A stretch of 64,000 nt of DNA from Capronia americana (GCA_016110215.1 JADWQD010000004.1:1488001-1552000), one strand, 5' to 3'; counted from the first letter of the stretch, positions 10,371 to 22,506 are shown. The notes: generated from the letters alone by a model not told the origin. Numbers and translations are program-made.

Positions 10371-12307
10371 ATGTCGAACTCAATGGAGCCCCAATTAGAG
10401 AAATTGAAGAAGCGCAAGAGGAAGAGGACGAAGCCCACCGACGCAGCAGCAGAGTTGGCAGCGCCTCGGCCGGCGACGAACGCTCCAGAACCTCCAATCA
10501 CAAAGAAATTGCAAGAAAAGAGCAAGAAAAGGCGGAAGACATCACACGAGAGCGAAGATGACGGAGACAGTGAGGTAGCAGAACCGTCCAAAGACCTGAA
10601 TACCGTGGAGCCTGGGACGGCGGAGGAGAAGTCCTCCGACAATGAGGACGGAGTCGATGGCGACGATGCTGCAAACGCCGAGCTCGAAGAAATCGTCAAC
10701 GGAAACACCACCATTGGCACCGGCAATACGGAAATAACATCGAGCGAAGCAGCAGACCTCCCCACCGACATAACCCCTTCCCTCCCAGGCACAGATACTA
10801 CACCGCAGAGCTTCTCCGAACTTAATCTGTCGGAAAAGACCAACAAAGCCATCCAAGAAATGGGCTTCACCTCCATGACTGAGATCCAACGCCGGGGCAT
10901 TCCCCCGCTTCTTGCAGGCAGGGACGTACTGGGCGCGGCCAAAACTGGCAGTGGAAAAACCCTCGCTTTCCTGATCCCTGCCGTCGAAATGCTGCACGCC
11001 CTGCGCTTCAAGCCTCGCAACGGCACGGGCGTCATCGTCGTCTCCCCGACCCGCGAACTTGCTTTGCAAATCTTCGGCGTAGCGCGCGACCTCATGAAAT
11101 TCCACACCCAGACATTCGGGATCGTGATTGGGGGGGCGAACCGCAGCGCCGAGGCAGAAAAGCTAACCAAAGGAGTGAATCTCTTGATCGCCACTCCCGG
11201 CCGCTTGTTGGACCATCTCCAGAACACAAAGGGGTTTATCTTCAAGAACGTCAAAGCGCTGGTCATTGACGAAGCCGACCGCATCCTGGAAGTTGGCTTC
11301 GAAGACGAAATGCGGCAGATTGTCAAGATCCTCCCTGATCGCGACAACCGCCAGACAATGCTTTTCTCCGCCACTCAGACCACAAAGGTCGAAGACCTGG
11401 CACGCATATCCCTCCGCCCCGGCCCACTGTACATCAATGTGGACCACAAATCCGAAGCTAGCACAGTGTCGGGCCTCGAACAGGGCTACGTGATCGTGCC
11501 CCCGGAGACGCGCTTCCTCCTGCTCTTTTCCTTTCTCAAACGCAATCTGAAGAAAAAAATCATCGTCTTCATGTCCTCGTGCAACTGCGTCAAGTACCAC
11601 TCCGAACTGCTCAACTATATCGACCTCCCCGTGCTGGAACTCCACGGCAACCTCAAACAGCAAAAACGCACGAATACATTCTTCGAGTTCATCAATGCCA
11701 GCCACGGCACGCTAATCTGCACGGACGTGGCGGCACGAGGCCTGGACATACCCAGCGTCGATTGGATAGTACAGTTCGATCCGCCGGACGATCCGAGGGA
11801 CTACATCCACCGAGTGGGACGAACCGCTCGCGGAAGCAACGGCAAAGGAAGAAGTCTAATGTTCCTGCAGCCCAACGAAGTAGGCTTTCTTTCCCAGTTG
11901 AAGGAGGCACGCGTTCCGGTTGTGGAGTTCGACTTCCCGACGAAGAAATTGGTCAACATCCAGAGTCAACTGGAGAAATTGATCGGACAGAACTATTACT
12001 TGAACAAGGTGAGTGGCTTACGTCTTCTAAAGCTTGCGGGCATGTGGGCATGGGTGCTAACCGATCACAATAGTCCGCGAAGGATGGATACCGCTCGTAC
12101 CTGCAAGCGTACGCCTCACACAGTTTGAGGTCTGTCTTTGATGTGAACAAGCTTGACCTGGTGAAGGTTGCCAAGAGCTTTGGCTTCTCTTCGCCTCCCA
12201 GAGTCGATATTCAGCTGGGCGCTAGCATGCGGGATAAGAAGCAGAACACAGGACGGAGAAGCTACGGAAGTCAACCCAAGCAGAAGAATGGATTCCGCAG
12301 GAATTGA
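10371..12307 (+). CDS. HAS1: DEAD-box ATP-dependent RNA helicase Has1
   Basis: Nucleolar RNA helicase needed for 40S and 60S ribosome subunit assembly. Exons 10371..12008 and 12074..12307 join in phase to 623 residues. A Lys/Glu-rich tail of about 150 residues precedes the helicase core. All motifs are visible in order: Q-motif (FTSMTEIQRRGIP), AAKTGSGKT (I), PTRELALQ (Ia), TPGRLLDH (Ib), VIDEADRILE (II), FSATQT (III), TDVAARGLDIP (V) and HRVGRTARG (VI). The C-terminus (QNYYLNKSAKDGYRSYLQAYASHS, then FGFSSPP) is diagnostic of the Has1/DDX18 subfamily. The intron, gtgagt..aatag, falls just before the SAKDGYRSY block. It converges on the MAP kinase gene downstream. Confidence 0.97.
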
Positions 12308-13124
12308 TCATTGAAGCGGAAGAGGAAATTCATCCCGCTCATTCGAGCTTAGATCTCTTACTGCTCGGAGGCATTGGCGACGTCGGCGGCCGTGGCGTAA
12401 GTGGAGGTTGGAGATGGAGGCCCGGTGGAGGTGGCAGAAAACACACACACACACTCCTGTGTTCAAAATCCTGTATCGGGAAAGATCATGATCAATGTAA
12501 AGCCGAGCGTCACTTCTTGCGTGGCTACAGTACTGTACCTTAACAGCTGCATTCACTGCAAAGATTGGTCCAGCATCTTCCCTAAGCACTATGTACTCAT
12601 TCATGAGCTTCCTCCCCTGCACCAGCACACTCCTCACCCTTTTCCGGGAGTAGTCCAGTCTGCTAAGGTCGGGCAATGTCGCTGCTGGCAACAATGCCTT
12701 GGATGTCTCCTGCTTTTTCCCAGGTTATTGTGACGTGTAGACCGACTTCGCTTCTGCCTTGTCCCTTCACCATTTCGTGGAGCTAGGTAATCGGGGGTTG
12801 CCCTGTGCAAGTCTTTTCGCGACGACGGTCTATCTAGCATTTCCGCTGGGTGGTAATATCTTCGAAAGATGGAAGAAAGGCTACGCCGGCAGTCGGGAGA
12901 CAATTGCGCGTCCATCTTCACTGTGGGATCAGAAAAACAGGCGAGAGCAACCGGGGGATTGAATTAAGAAATAACTCCAAATCAATGTTATATTTTGATT
13001 TAACGCTGCTCTGTAACTTCCTTTCCAATCTCAAAACAGAGACCACAGCCAAAAAATATCCAGAACTCGCGCGACGGCCTCGATGCCGGAGTCGCAGAGG
13101 TGGGTTTGCAAGGGCAACGGCAGT
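12308..13124. other. Convergent intergenic region HAS1 / MAP kinase
   Basis: About 820 bp holding the 3' ends of two convergent genes. It contains a short (AC)n run at about 12440-12454 and an AT-rich patch near 12960-13020. No gene recognised. Confidence 0.5.
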
Positions 13125-14571
13125 CTATCGTCTCATGAGGATATCCGCTCCGGCCTGCAACTCGTGCTCAAGATCGCTAGCGCCAGCAAAGGCACTTGCC
13201 TCTTGTGGCCTCGGATCTTCATGACTGCTCCATTGGCTGGGGTTCTCAGGAATTGGTACGTTCATGTTGCCTGCAGGAGCCGAATTGGTCTGATGGCGCA
13301 CATGATGACGAAATCTCAGAACCTCGTCCAAGATCATCTTTCGCATTTCCTGCACATCCTCCACGACCTCAAAAGCGAAATCAAACGTCTTAGGGCAGGC
13401 TGGCTCGTCGCTAGCATCGTGCCAGATGTGGAGGTATCTGTGTTCCAAGGCATCTTCCACCGAGATACGGGACGAAGGGTCGAAAGCCAGCATGCGATCC
13501 AGAAGATCCAGCGCATCAGGGTTCGCTTGTGGGAACAGCCTCTGGAAAGGAATCTTCGGCATGTAAGGCAGGTTTCGGACGTATTCCTGTGCACGCGGCG
13601 AACCGATTCTCGACAGAGTCTCTTCGTTAGGGGTGCCGAGATAGTGCAGAATCTGGTTCAACTGATCGACGTAGTCGCGGCCCTTGAAGAACGGTCTGCC
13701 TCCCAGTAGCTCAGCCAAGATACATCCGACGGACCACACATCGACTATTTCTCAAGTTAGCTCGAAGCTGGAACGCATCGGGTTATTTTGACATACTAGC
13801 TTTGGTATAGCTCTGGAAGCTCAACATAATCTCAGGAGCCCGGTACCAGCGGGTAGCGACATATTCAGTCATATACCCGGCATTTTCTTCGGGGTCCTGA
13901 GAGAAACCTCTGGCTAGACCAAAATCGCAGATCTTGAGCTCACAGTCGGCATTGACGAGGAGGTTGCCAGGTTTCAGATCTCTGTGCAAGACGTTCGCCG
14001 AGTGGATATACTTCAGGCCGCACAGAATCTGGTAGATGAAGGATTGGAAATGGGCGTCAGTCAAGGGTTGTCCCGATCGAATGATGGCGGCCAAGTCGCA
14101 CTCCATCAACTCTGTGTCAAGTCAGCGATCGCTGTGTCCCGACCACAAGTAGACTCTTACCTTCGTAGAGATAGGTCTCGTTGAAGTTGTCCGGGCGAGG
14201 AATATCCATGTCATAGAGGCAAGTGATCTGTTCCTAGTCAGCCACGTGCTCCCCAGATGTTTGATCGGGAATCTGACATTTCTGTGGCCTCGGAAGTGTT
14301 GCAGGAGCTTGATCTCGCGCAACGCTCTCTTCGCAAGGATCTTCTTGCTGAACACATTGGTGACCTTCTTGATAGCTACCCCCTCTCCAGTTTGGCCATT
14401 GGTAGCAGCACTTCGACGGTGTCAGCAATGCTCTGGCGCATCTTCTCAGCAACCATACCAGACAATGCCATATGCGCCCTGACCCAACTCTTTTGTGACG
14501 GTGTATCGGTCATCAACAACGAAATCTTGGTTGAAGACTTTGAACACCTTGCGCCCGGCTAGGTCCCCCAT
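13125..14571 (-). CDS. SLT2: Cell-wall-integrity MAP kinase, Slt2/MpkA/Mps1 type, five exons
   Basis: Terminal kinase of the protein kinase C to Bck1 to Mkk cell-wall-stress cascade. Exons on the minus strand: 14571..14459, 14410..14278, 14227..14161, 14111..13797 and 13744..13125. They sum to 415 residues. The protein begins MGDLAGRKVFKVFNQDF. The glycine loop is GQGAYGIVCAA (split by intron 1), the ATP lysine lies in VAIKKVTNVF, the catalytic loop is HRDLKPGNLL, and DFGLARGFS leads into the activation loop with the TEY dual-phosphorylation motif (AGYMTEYVATRWYRAPE). The ELLGGRPFFKGRDYVDQLNQIL stretch and TEY together point to Slt2/MpkA rather than the Fus3/Kss1 or Hog1 (TGY) paralogs. Intron 1 uses gtatgg..gaag with CTGAC upstream of the acceptor. 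The OTU deubiquitinase gene diverges about 900 bp away. Confidence 0.96.
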
Positions 14572-15469
14572 GTTTGCTGTAGCCGTCTATACTCTTGAGT
14601 GTTCTAGAATACGCACAGAGGATGTCGGGCAGCAAGCGGACGGCGCAGGAGGAGGTCAGGTAGGGATTTCGGGCGTTATAAAATAGAGCTGATCCAGCTG
14701 AATGTATGGTCGAAGAGGATAAATTGGGCAGGACGGCAAGGCAGATTTCTGTCTCTTCAAATAATATGCGGCTGAGGGATAGAGTTGGGTGGTGCTGACA
14801 CTGAGTATACGGCTGCGCTTGATTGCGGCGAGCGTGTCCAGTCCGCGAGGACAAGGTGGGGGCTACTTCAGGTGCAGCTTAGGATGTCGATGTAAGACCT
14901 AGCCAGTAGAAGTATTTGCCTGTAGAGATAGAACCAAATCGCGGTGTGTCACTTGAAACCTGACATTTAAGTGTTAATCTGATAGCCGCTGGAGCGGGTT
15001 GAGGCAGCGTTTGCGATGAACTGTTTCTCGATCCCCTCCTTCTCTGTGAAGCAAGCGCGCGCTCCGAATCTGTTTCAGAGGTGGGATGAAAGAGGGGCAA
15101 GGCACCAGAGAAATCAGAGGCCCCGGCGCCCGTCTTGCACCACTAGCACAGCCTAACAAAGAGCTTCGGAGCGCCAAGCAACACGTGCCGGGGCTAGTGA
15201 GGCGACGCCAATGGAGCCCTAGCAGAACTGTGTGGCTCGAAGATCTCCAAATACAAGATTTGACAAAGTCGACCAAGGACGAATTATTGATGCCTGTCGC
15301 TGATATCGAAGCAGTGCAAGTCTCGAAGATTCTCAGGTCTCTCGAACTTAGGATTTCAGTGGTTGTGTCCCTCGCCGAGAGCACCTGTTGATTTTAGTCG
15401 ATTCATGAGAAAAGTTAAGTCATCGTCAACTTTTTATAATCCAGCAGTGCTGCAGCCTGCGTCATTATT
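14572..15469. other. Divergent intergenic region MAP kinase / OTU protease
   Basis: About 900 bp between two divergent starts. Open frames at 14513-14854, 14974-15384 (minus) and 15086-15391 (plus) overlap and carry no recognisable domain. Presumably promoters and 5' UTRs; no specific element identified. Confidence 0.45.
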
Positions 15470-16372
15470 ATGGAGGAAATTCTTGCCAGACATCGCAAAG
15501 AGAAACAAGATCTGCAAGCAAAGATCACGCAGAAGAAGAAGAACGCCACAAAGAAAACCAGGAAAGGTGTCAATGATGAGTGCGACAGGCTTGAGAGAGA
15601 ACTGGCTGAAAAACAACAAGCAGAGCTTGAGGCCTTGGAGCCTGCAAAAGAAACCCAGATAGCCGAGTCTATTGAAGAGCTAGCTATTGACGATGCCTCT
15701 ACCATGCCCAATGGCGAGTCAAATACAGCACCGGAAGACCCCGGACAAGCGAACCATCTGCAGCCTACGCCCATCGACCAGCCCCGACAGAAGAAACCCA
15801 ACAGACAAAAGGCAAGACTAGCACGCCGTGCTGCCGAGCAAGAGGTCGAAGCCGCTGCGGCAGCAGAAGAGGCATCGCACCTACCTAACCTACGTGAGCA
15901 AGAGATTTCAGCAATGAAAGAACAGATGCAGAAACTCGACCTCTCTGAAACCCTCATCCGACCAGACGGCCATTGTCTTTTCTCAGCATGTGCGCACAGT
16001 ATGCCACTTGACCTCCTTGTATCGAGATCTGGGGAGGTCGGGAAGGAGCCCTATCAAAATGTCAGATATGCAGCGGCAGATTTTATGGCGAGCCACCCAG
16101 ACGATTTCGCGGCATTCATGGAAGAGCCATTGGACTCTTATGTGCGAAAGATCCGGGATACCGCAGAATGGGGTGGAGAATTGGAGCTGCAGGCTATTGC
16201 ACGGTCCTTTCATGTCGACATCAATGTCCTTCGAGCAAATGGCCAGGTTGAAAAGATCCGCTCTGGATCAGACGACAAGGACGATGCGAAGCTCATATGG
16301 CTAGCCTACTACAGGCACAGCTTCGGACTAGGCGAGCACTACAATGCTCTGAAGAAATTACCAAAAAGCTGA
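15470..16372 (+). CDS. OTU-family deubiquitinase, Otu2/OTUD6 type
   Basis: Cysteine protease that removes ubiquitin; yeast Otu2 and human OTUD6B act around ribosomes and translation initiation. Single exon, 300 residues. The N-terminal half is a charged coiled coil (LARHRKEKQDLQAKITQKKK, LERELAEKQQAELEALE) that continues through an Ala/Glu-rich helix, as in OTUD6 proteins. The OTU fold starts near residue 160: catalytic Asp166 and Cys169 in RPDGHCLFSA, the YAAADFM and YVRKIRDTAEWGGELELQAIA segments, and catalytic His290 in GEHYNAL near the C-terminus. The spacing and the DGHC form of the motif match the OTUD6 group. The frame is open a little upstream of 15470, but this is the first ATG in a reasonable context. 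Confidence 0.93.
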   Translation: MEEILARHRKEKQDLQAKITQKKKNATKKTRKGVNDECDRLERELAEKQQAELEALEPAKETQIAESIEELAIDDASTMPNGESNTAPEDPGQANHLQPTPIDQPRQKKPNRQKARLARRAAEQEVEAAAAAEEASHLPNLREQEISAMKEQMQKLDLSETLIRPDGHCLFSACAHSMPLDLLVSRSGEVGKEPYQNVRYAAADFMASHPDDFAAFMEEPLDSYVRKIRDTAEWGGELELQAIARSFHVDINVLRANGQVEKIRSGSDDKDDAKLIWLAYYRHSFGLGEHYNALKKLPKS

Positions 16373-16506
16373 ACAGACGCCACGCCCCCGAACACACCGG
16401 GTCGAATTGCCGGACAACGCTTTTGAGAAGCTAGCTATTGAAGCCCAAACTCACAAAACTCGCCAACACGACCGAGCAACATGCACAAGCAGTCGGCATC
16501 CCAACC

Positions 16507-17511
16507 TCAACGATGTCTCCAGACCGAGATATAATCCTCGACATTCCCGTTCTTATCCTTCCCCACCTGGTGCGTATCAGCAGGATGCCAATGACCCACC
16601 CTCTCCAGCGCATTCGGACTCGACTCGACTAAGGGATTCATCTTGACATTACCCTCCGAATCATATGCAATGTCTTCACCCGGGTGACTGAGATGTTCGA
16701 GATACGTCTTTGAAGCCACGCCGAAAGGCGGCCCACCTGACTTAGCAGGCTTGGAGGTCGGGAATTCGAGACAGACGAGGTTCGACTGAGGAGACGGTCG
16801 GAGCAACTCGGTCATGCGTTTTGCCCAGTCTTTCCGCATGGAAGGGTGCATTGCGCAGAAGAACTGGCCAGCCGCGTTGTTAGTATGGCCGACTGCATAT
16901 CGTGCCAAGAGGAGGGGGTTGGGGAAGATGCAATAGTCACACATCAGATCAGACAACCCAGAGGATGAGATCCGTAACGCAACCGTGATGAAAGGAGGGC
17001 GTTATCCACTCACAGTGTAATCATAGATCAAATCAAACTTCCCATCCCAACCTTCCCATCCGAGTTTGCTCAACCACTCATCTTTGTAAAAATCGCCCTG
17101 CACGAACTTCATCTCCCCTTGTCCGATCTTCTCGTCCTTTACAGGGTAGCTCCCCTTATGCTCCTTGACGTATTGCTCGCACGCGGCAAGCGCTTTGTCG
17201 GCATATTCCAAGCCGACAACATCATATCCGAAGCTCGCAAGCAGCAATACATCGACACCCCGTCCACAACCGGGTACTAGCGCACGTTTCCGCCGTCCAT
17301 CGATGAACGGCCCTCCAATCACTTCAGCGTGGTTTAAAAGTGTATCGGCCAGTGCTGGAGACGGAGAGCCACGGTCCCAGGGTAAGAAGTCGCCTTTGTT
17401 CCACAGCTCGTCCCAGCCTTGCACGTACGAGGAGCCCGAGTACTGCGCCATGTGCGATTTTAGCTTTTCGCGGTTTTCCGCGGTGGTTGTCGTGGGATTC
17501 GCTGTCGCCAT
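16507..17511 (-). CDS. TPMT-family thiol/thiopurine S-methyltransferase, two exons
   Basis: SAM-dependent methyltransferase of the TPMT superfamily; fungal members methylate small thiols or halides. Exons 17511..17014 and 16863..16507, separated by a 150-bp intron (gtgagt..ccag), give 284 residues. Key segments are YVQGWDELWNKGDFLPWDRG at the N-terminus, the SAM-binding glycine motif ALVPGCGRGVDVLLLA with the acidic residue in VGLEYA, FVQGDFYKDEW, FDLIYDYT at the splice site, and FFCAMHPSMRKDWAKRM. The open frame extends upstream of ATG 17511 through an Arg/Ser-rich stretch that could be a mitochondrial presequence. I prefer MATANP because the family usually begins close to it. It converges with the OTU gene, 135 bp apart. 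Confidence 0.9.
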
Positions 17512-18523
17512 AATGGTCGGTGAGCCGATGCGAACTTTGACTGATACTGGACGTCGTTGGAAACTTTGAACCTGAGGTGTTCTCCGGGTTGTTGAGATTG
17601 TCGAGGATCGCCCTGTTGTCGTGCCGAAGAATTGATATTCTGCAAGCAGACTAGCACGTTGATATGATTTTACGATTGATCTTAGAGCGCGGCAGCACAT
17701 ACAAGTCGAGATGCGGTTGAGGCACCAATTGGTTGGTCTCGCGGGATCGTTAGAGGTGAGAAGAAAGACGTTTCTCGAACTTGCCTGAAAGGGAAGATAA
17801 TAGTTGGAGTTGCGGAGGGACTGACTTGATATGGAGTACAGAGTATGTGTCTCACTTTCGTATTCATTGAGTATTAACCAGGAATCTAATCACAATCGTA
17901 CGACAGTCGCATTGTTCCTCCACCATATGATGTCTTGGACTCAAATTTTGGGTAGGTTCCTTGAGCCAATCAACCCGACGCTTCCACTGACAACTTTCTG
18001 TTGCTGATTCCAGGCTTGACCACAGTGTGCCGGAAGTTTGCATAGTCGAACTTCAGTCCGTCAAGCCTCATGCTCTCACCAGATGGTCTTCAAGATCAAG
18101 ACTGACATTGACATGCGCATGTGGTGCCCGATCGATGATACCTAGGTACACAGTACGCCCTTTGATCTGCTTGACGGGGCTCACTTTGAGAGTCGAGGTG
18201 CAATAGCAGCAGTCCCGAGAAGTAAACAGCCTCGGCTTTATGCCTGAAGGAGATGGTGGTCCCGCCCCTCCTGGGGGTGTGATCTAGATAGCGGCCGCGT
18301 CATACGGACTATGGCACGGTACCTGAAATCTTTGTTAGTATAACGTGTGATAGTGGCAGTAACATAGATTAACAGCAAGGCTAATATAGCCTTCTATTGC
18401 AATCGATTTTTTTGTAGAAATTGAGAAGAGAGCTGTGCGATCCCTTCCGTCTGGCGGCACACCTGTTGAGGGGTGAGAGTGGCAACGGCGTTCTCGATCT
18501 CACATCTTAAGCTTTCTTAAGAA
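17512..18523. other. Intergenic region upstream of the TPMT-like gene
   Basis: About 1 kb with no supported gene. It includes the promoter of the methyltransferase and, at about 18370-18430, an AT-rich tract with a run of T. Nothing else recognised. Confidence 0.4.
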
Positions 18524-18991
18524 TCACTGCGGTGGTGTAAGCCTGGGGACTCGGGCGACGGAAAGGCCAAGATGCAGGAAGTCTTGCCTTTTCCGAAGTC
18601 GATCCTGCTCCTCCCCAACTGCAGCTTTCCATCTCTCCTCCAATTGTGCCTTGGGTGCCCGGCAAAACGGCACGATGAAGCCCAAAGGTTTCATCAGTCC
18701 ATTCTTCTCCATCTGTGTTGAATGCAGAAGGTGCCGGCTGTCAATGCTTAACCCCACTACCCTACCCTCATCATTGGCTCTTTCCTGCGACAATGCGGCA
18801 TGGCCCACGAGAATTCGATCTCTGATGCGCCGGGTAACTGCAACTGTCTTCGCCTTTGCCGCGGCGGACGTCCATTTCGTCTGCTGAACACTATGTCCGT
18901 TGTATCCATGGCGTCGAGGACTTTGCCCGACTGTACTCGTACCAGATTCATATGCAGCTGACCGCAGCTCTAACATGCTCCTCTCCAGCAT
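18524..18991 (-). CDS. Hypothetical small protein, 155 residues (doubtful)
   Basis: Open frame with an ATG and no introns, basic overall (many Arg/Lys), with a C-terminal helix-prone stretch (KAQLEERWKAAVGEEQDRLRKRQ). I do not recognise a family. It lies upstream of, and divergent from, the DHA1 transporter with 146 bp between starts. Overlapping open frames on the other strand weaken the case. It may be a real lineage-specific gene or chance. Confidence 0.25.
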   Translation of the reverse strand: MLERSMLELRSAAYESGTSTVGQSPRRHGYNGHSVQQTKWTSAAAKAKTVAVTRRIRDRILVGHAALSQERANDEGRVVGLSIDSRHLLHSTQMEKNGLMKPLGFIVPFCRAPKAQLEERWKAAVGEEQDRLRKRQDFLHLGLSVARVPRLTPPQ

Positions 18992-19137
18992 TCATTTCGC
19001 AATCTCCATTCCATATATCTTTACTTAACCGTCTCTTCCGCCTCCGACATCTTGTACTCGAGGAATGACTTGGCTAGCAGATCCTTTGACGTCTTGTTCA
19101 GTGTCGGCCGCCTCCCATCGCCCATCTTGTTGCGCCG

Positions 19138-21039
19138 ATGTCGTTCGATAACGTCGAGAAACTTCCTGCCAGTCCGGAGACATTATGTGGTCCACCCTCG
19201 AGCGAGAAGATTGGGAAAGAGAAAGGGGTTGAAGACCACTTTGATAGCCGGTCCATACACTCTGGTCGCTCCGGACTTTCGACTGTCGCTGATCTGCACG
19301 ACGTCGAAAATGCCGACGATGTGTTGGCAAGGACTGTAACACCCAAGAAACCTATTGTCAAGGTCGCACGGGCGCAAAGACGTGGCCTGTTTGCTCGGTT
19401 CTCTCTGACAGCAGAGGTCACAGATCCATACGACTATAAGGATAGCACAAAATGGCTCATTACCTTCGTCGTGGCTGTTGCGGCCGCTGCTGCACCGGTC
19501 GGCAGTGCCATCATATTGCGTATGTCTTCTCGTGCTGCCATTTTACCGAACAATGTTGTACTAAGTCGCTTAGCAACTCTCGATGAAGTGGCAAGGACTC
19601 TCCATACCGATGCAACCACCACCAACCTGTCGGTTGCATTGTATATGTTGAGCATGGCGATTTTCCCTCTGTGGTGGTCAGCCTTCTCAGAGACTCTTGG
19701 ACGGCGTACTATATACCTCACCTCGTTTGCCTTCTTTATTTTATTCTCTGTCCTGAGCGCTGTCTCTCATTCAATATCCATGCTTATTGCGGTGCGACTG
19801 TTTGCAGGAGGTGCGGCTGCCTCTGTCCAGGCGGTTGGTGCGGGGACAATCGCCGACATTTGGGAGTCCCGGGAAAGAGGTAGAGCGATGGGCATCTTCT
19901 ATCTAGGGCCTTTGTGCGGTCCGTTGCTGGCACCCATAGTGGGTGGCATTCTTGGCCAAGCTTGGAATTGGAGAGCAACCCAATGGGCCCTGGTAATATA
20001 CGGAGGTAAGCTGGAAGCTGCAATGGGCCAGCGTGCTCATCTTCGAGTGTTGCTCTGACAAATATGCTAGTCTTGACGTGGCTGCTGCTTTTCTTCGGTC
20101 TGCCTGAAACACTGAATGTGACGAAAGACTTGGTTGCGGAAGCCACGACAGACTCTGCGCCTTCAAACACCAGCAGTCACCGCCCACCATTGAGCCGAAC
20201 CTCAACCCGAGAGGTGATACAGAAGAGGTCGAGAAAGTACTTGAAGGTTGCACGAATGTTGTTGGTGGACCCACTCAGTGTCATCTTGTACCTACGATTC
20301 ATGCCCGTTCTGCTGACGGTGTATTACTCCGCGGTTACTTTCGGCTCACTATACGTACTCAACATCAGTATCCAGTACACCTTCGAAAGGCAACCCTATG
20401 ACTTTTCGACAATCATCATCGGGCTGCTATATCTGCCCAACTCGGTCGGGTACATTCTTGCGAGCTTGATAGGTGGTCGCTGGATGGATTGGATCATGAA
20501 ACGGGAAGCAATCAAGGCGAACCGAGTAGATGAGCGTGGAAAGCTGGTCTTCAGGCCCGAGGACCGCATGCGTGAGAATGCGTGGCTGGGTGCACTGATG
20601 TATCCCTGTGCTCTGATCTGGTACGGTTGGACGGTACAGAAAGGGGTGTTTTGGATTGCACCGGTGAGTCACCTCGAAACATTCCAAAGTACCACGGGTA
20701 CTATGCAGGTACCGTGCAGTGGTTCTGACACGTGTGGAACAGATGATTGCGAACTTCTTTTATGGGGTTGGGTCGATGATCATTTTCGCCATGTCCACGA
20801 CCATGTTAACAGAGTTTATGCCACGTCGATCATCTTCTGGGGTGGCTCTGAACAACCTTTGTCGGAACATTTTGTCGTGCGTTGGCGCCATCGTCGGGGC
20901 GCCTCTGATTGCAGCCATTGGGAATGGCTGGCTGTTTACTATTCTTGGACTTTGGGCTCTGTCCAGTGCCTCCGTCATCTGGGCTATGAAGCGCTACGGC
21001 CCGGGTTGGCGAGAAAAGATGGATAGACAGTTGGGTTGA
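19138..21039 (+). CDS. MFS drug/polyamine transporter, DHA1 family, four exons
   Basis: Proton-antiport exporter of the plasma membrane, 12 TM helices expected. Exons 19138..19519, 19574..20005, 20071..20663 and 20743..21039 join in phase to 567 residues. A hydrophilic N-terminus of about 105 residues is followed by TM1 (WLITFVVAVAAAAAPVGSAIIL). Then come SETLGRRTIYLTSF (the loop 2-3 motif), LFAGGAAASVQAVGAGTIADIW and ERGRAMGIFYLGPLCGPLLAPIVGG, the motif C region of antiporters. The central loop is charged (REVIQKRSRKYLKVARM). LPNSVGYILASLIGGRWMD lies in the second half, and the last helix precedes a short tail (YGPGWREKMDRQLG). It resembles the Tpo/Dtr1-like group; the exported compound is unknown. 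Confidence 0.93.
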
Positions 21040-22438
21040 CATCAACATGAAGCGGCCATAGAGAACATGCAAAAGAATTCACCACAAAGGCTGATCACTT
21101 CGACGTGGCTTGTGTCACCTACGAGCACTTTGGCACCCGGCCGTCGCAGCCAACCACCACGTGATATCTCCTCGCCAGCCACAGGGATTCTAAATCATGG
21201 AGTCGATACTTGTATCTTCATCGCCCAATGAGACGCACGCGTTGAAAGTGAAGCACCACTCGGAAAGGAGGAGGGGAGGACGAGGCCATAGAAGAGGGGT
21301 GAGACCTGGGTGAATCCGAGGTGAATCTTCCGTGAACGAGGAACAGCGGACTTGGTCTCCGGGTCGGTGTTCGGCTCGACCCGCAACTCTGAGGTTCTCA
21401 CACTCTCACCTAGTCCACACCATACTGTGTATTTCTCTCTTACCATCAATAACCGTTATTTTTCGTCAAGGATCATGGCTGCCGACCATGCTGTCGCCAA
21501 TAACAACGCTTCTCATGAGTTCTGCCGCGCCTAAAGCCATGACAGCGCGCCACTAGAGTGATGTGCGCTTCTGGGCCTCCGCAAGGATCCCGTCCTTGTG
21601 CATCTTTCATGAACACCCTTCGCATCCCGAACGAACTGGTCCCAATGGCTCCAGCTCGTTGCATTGCTTCTGGCAAATCGAAAGACATGGCACGCCACCT
21701 ACAGACTACAGCCGGGACGAGGACTCCTTTCATCCGCAGAGGTTTTTTCTTCTTGCTGACCAGTGATGAGTTGGGCATCAATCTAGGTACACCCTCCGCC
21801 ACGTAGGCGGCCCAATCACTGCAAGCCTCATGCATATTTCGTCCAATTGCGGACATTCGCACTGATTATCCAGTCCTCATTGCAGTTGTCTGACCTTGAC
21901 TCAGACTTATACTGGTTTTTATCAGTTCCAACCCGCATAGTCTGCATGACTGCCGCAGAATTCGCCGTCCCAACTTGCGCCGCACCAACTTGTCATCGTC
22001 GACGTGGTCCAATTGCCAAAATTTGCTTATCCGAAATGGGGTCTGATGCTCGTGGCGCTCATTTTGCTGCGGACAGGGTCCCCAACACAAGGGTCATGCT
22101 TGGGCTTCACAGACCTGTCCTCTGTTCAACCAGATGTCGCAACACCATGTGTCTTGCAGCCATTCCTTTCCCCTTATACATGTCTCTGAGGTTTTACGAG
22201 TTCTTCGCTTCTCTGACCTACCGTTTCTATCCGGTAACGTAACGTCACCTCGTTTTCCGATCGTCCCGCAAAGCTCGTGATTCTCGGGTGAAGGAGGGGA
22301 TTGGCAGCTTCGAGAATTTTGCCGTACAGGCGACACCACAAACCCCAGGCATCTAACTTGCAATGGGAAAGAATAAAAAGAGGAAGGCTAAGAAGGCTCT
22401 TGACATCTGGTCTGATCAGTCCAACCAGGACAGCCGAG
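21040..22438. other. Intergenic region, transporter to acidic repeat protein
   Basis: About 1.4 kb. Several overlapping short frames (for example 21473-21862 minus and 21847-22242 plus) show no domain. The right end holds the 5' leader of the acidic protein gene and an overlapping upstream ORF at 22363-22506. Confidence 0.4.
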
Positions 22439-22506
22439 ATGGCACAACCATTCCATTATCCGTTCCAGTACGCGCAACTTCCTACCTATGGTTATCAGAC
22501 CTTTGA
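22363..22506 (+). promoter_or_regulatory. Upstream ORF (47 codons) overlapping the start of the acidic protein
   Basis: ATG at 22363 opens a frame reading MGKNKKRKAKKALDIWSDQ and stops at 22506, overlapping the start of the main frame at 22439 in another phase. The strongly basic start looks non-random. It could be a regulatory uORF, or the true N-terminus if an unseen splice or a base error changes the frame. Confidence 0.35.

Noticed and set aside
10334..11374. 346-codon minus-strand frame across HAS1
   Set aside because: It lies opposite an intact helicase with all its motifs and shows no domain of its own.
13083..13709. 208-codon plus-strand frame opposite the MAP kinase C-terminus
   Set aside because: Shadow of the kinase coding strand; no recognisable domain.
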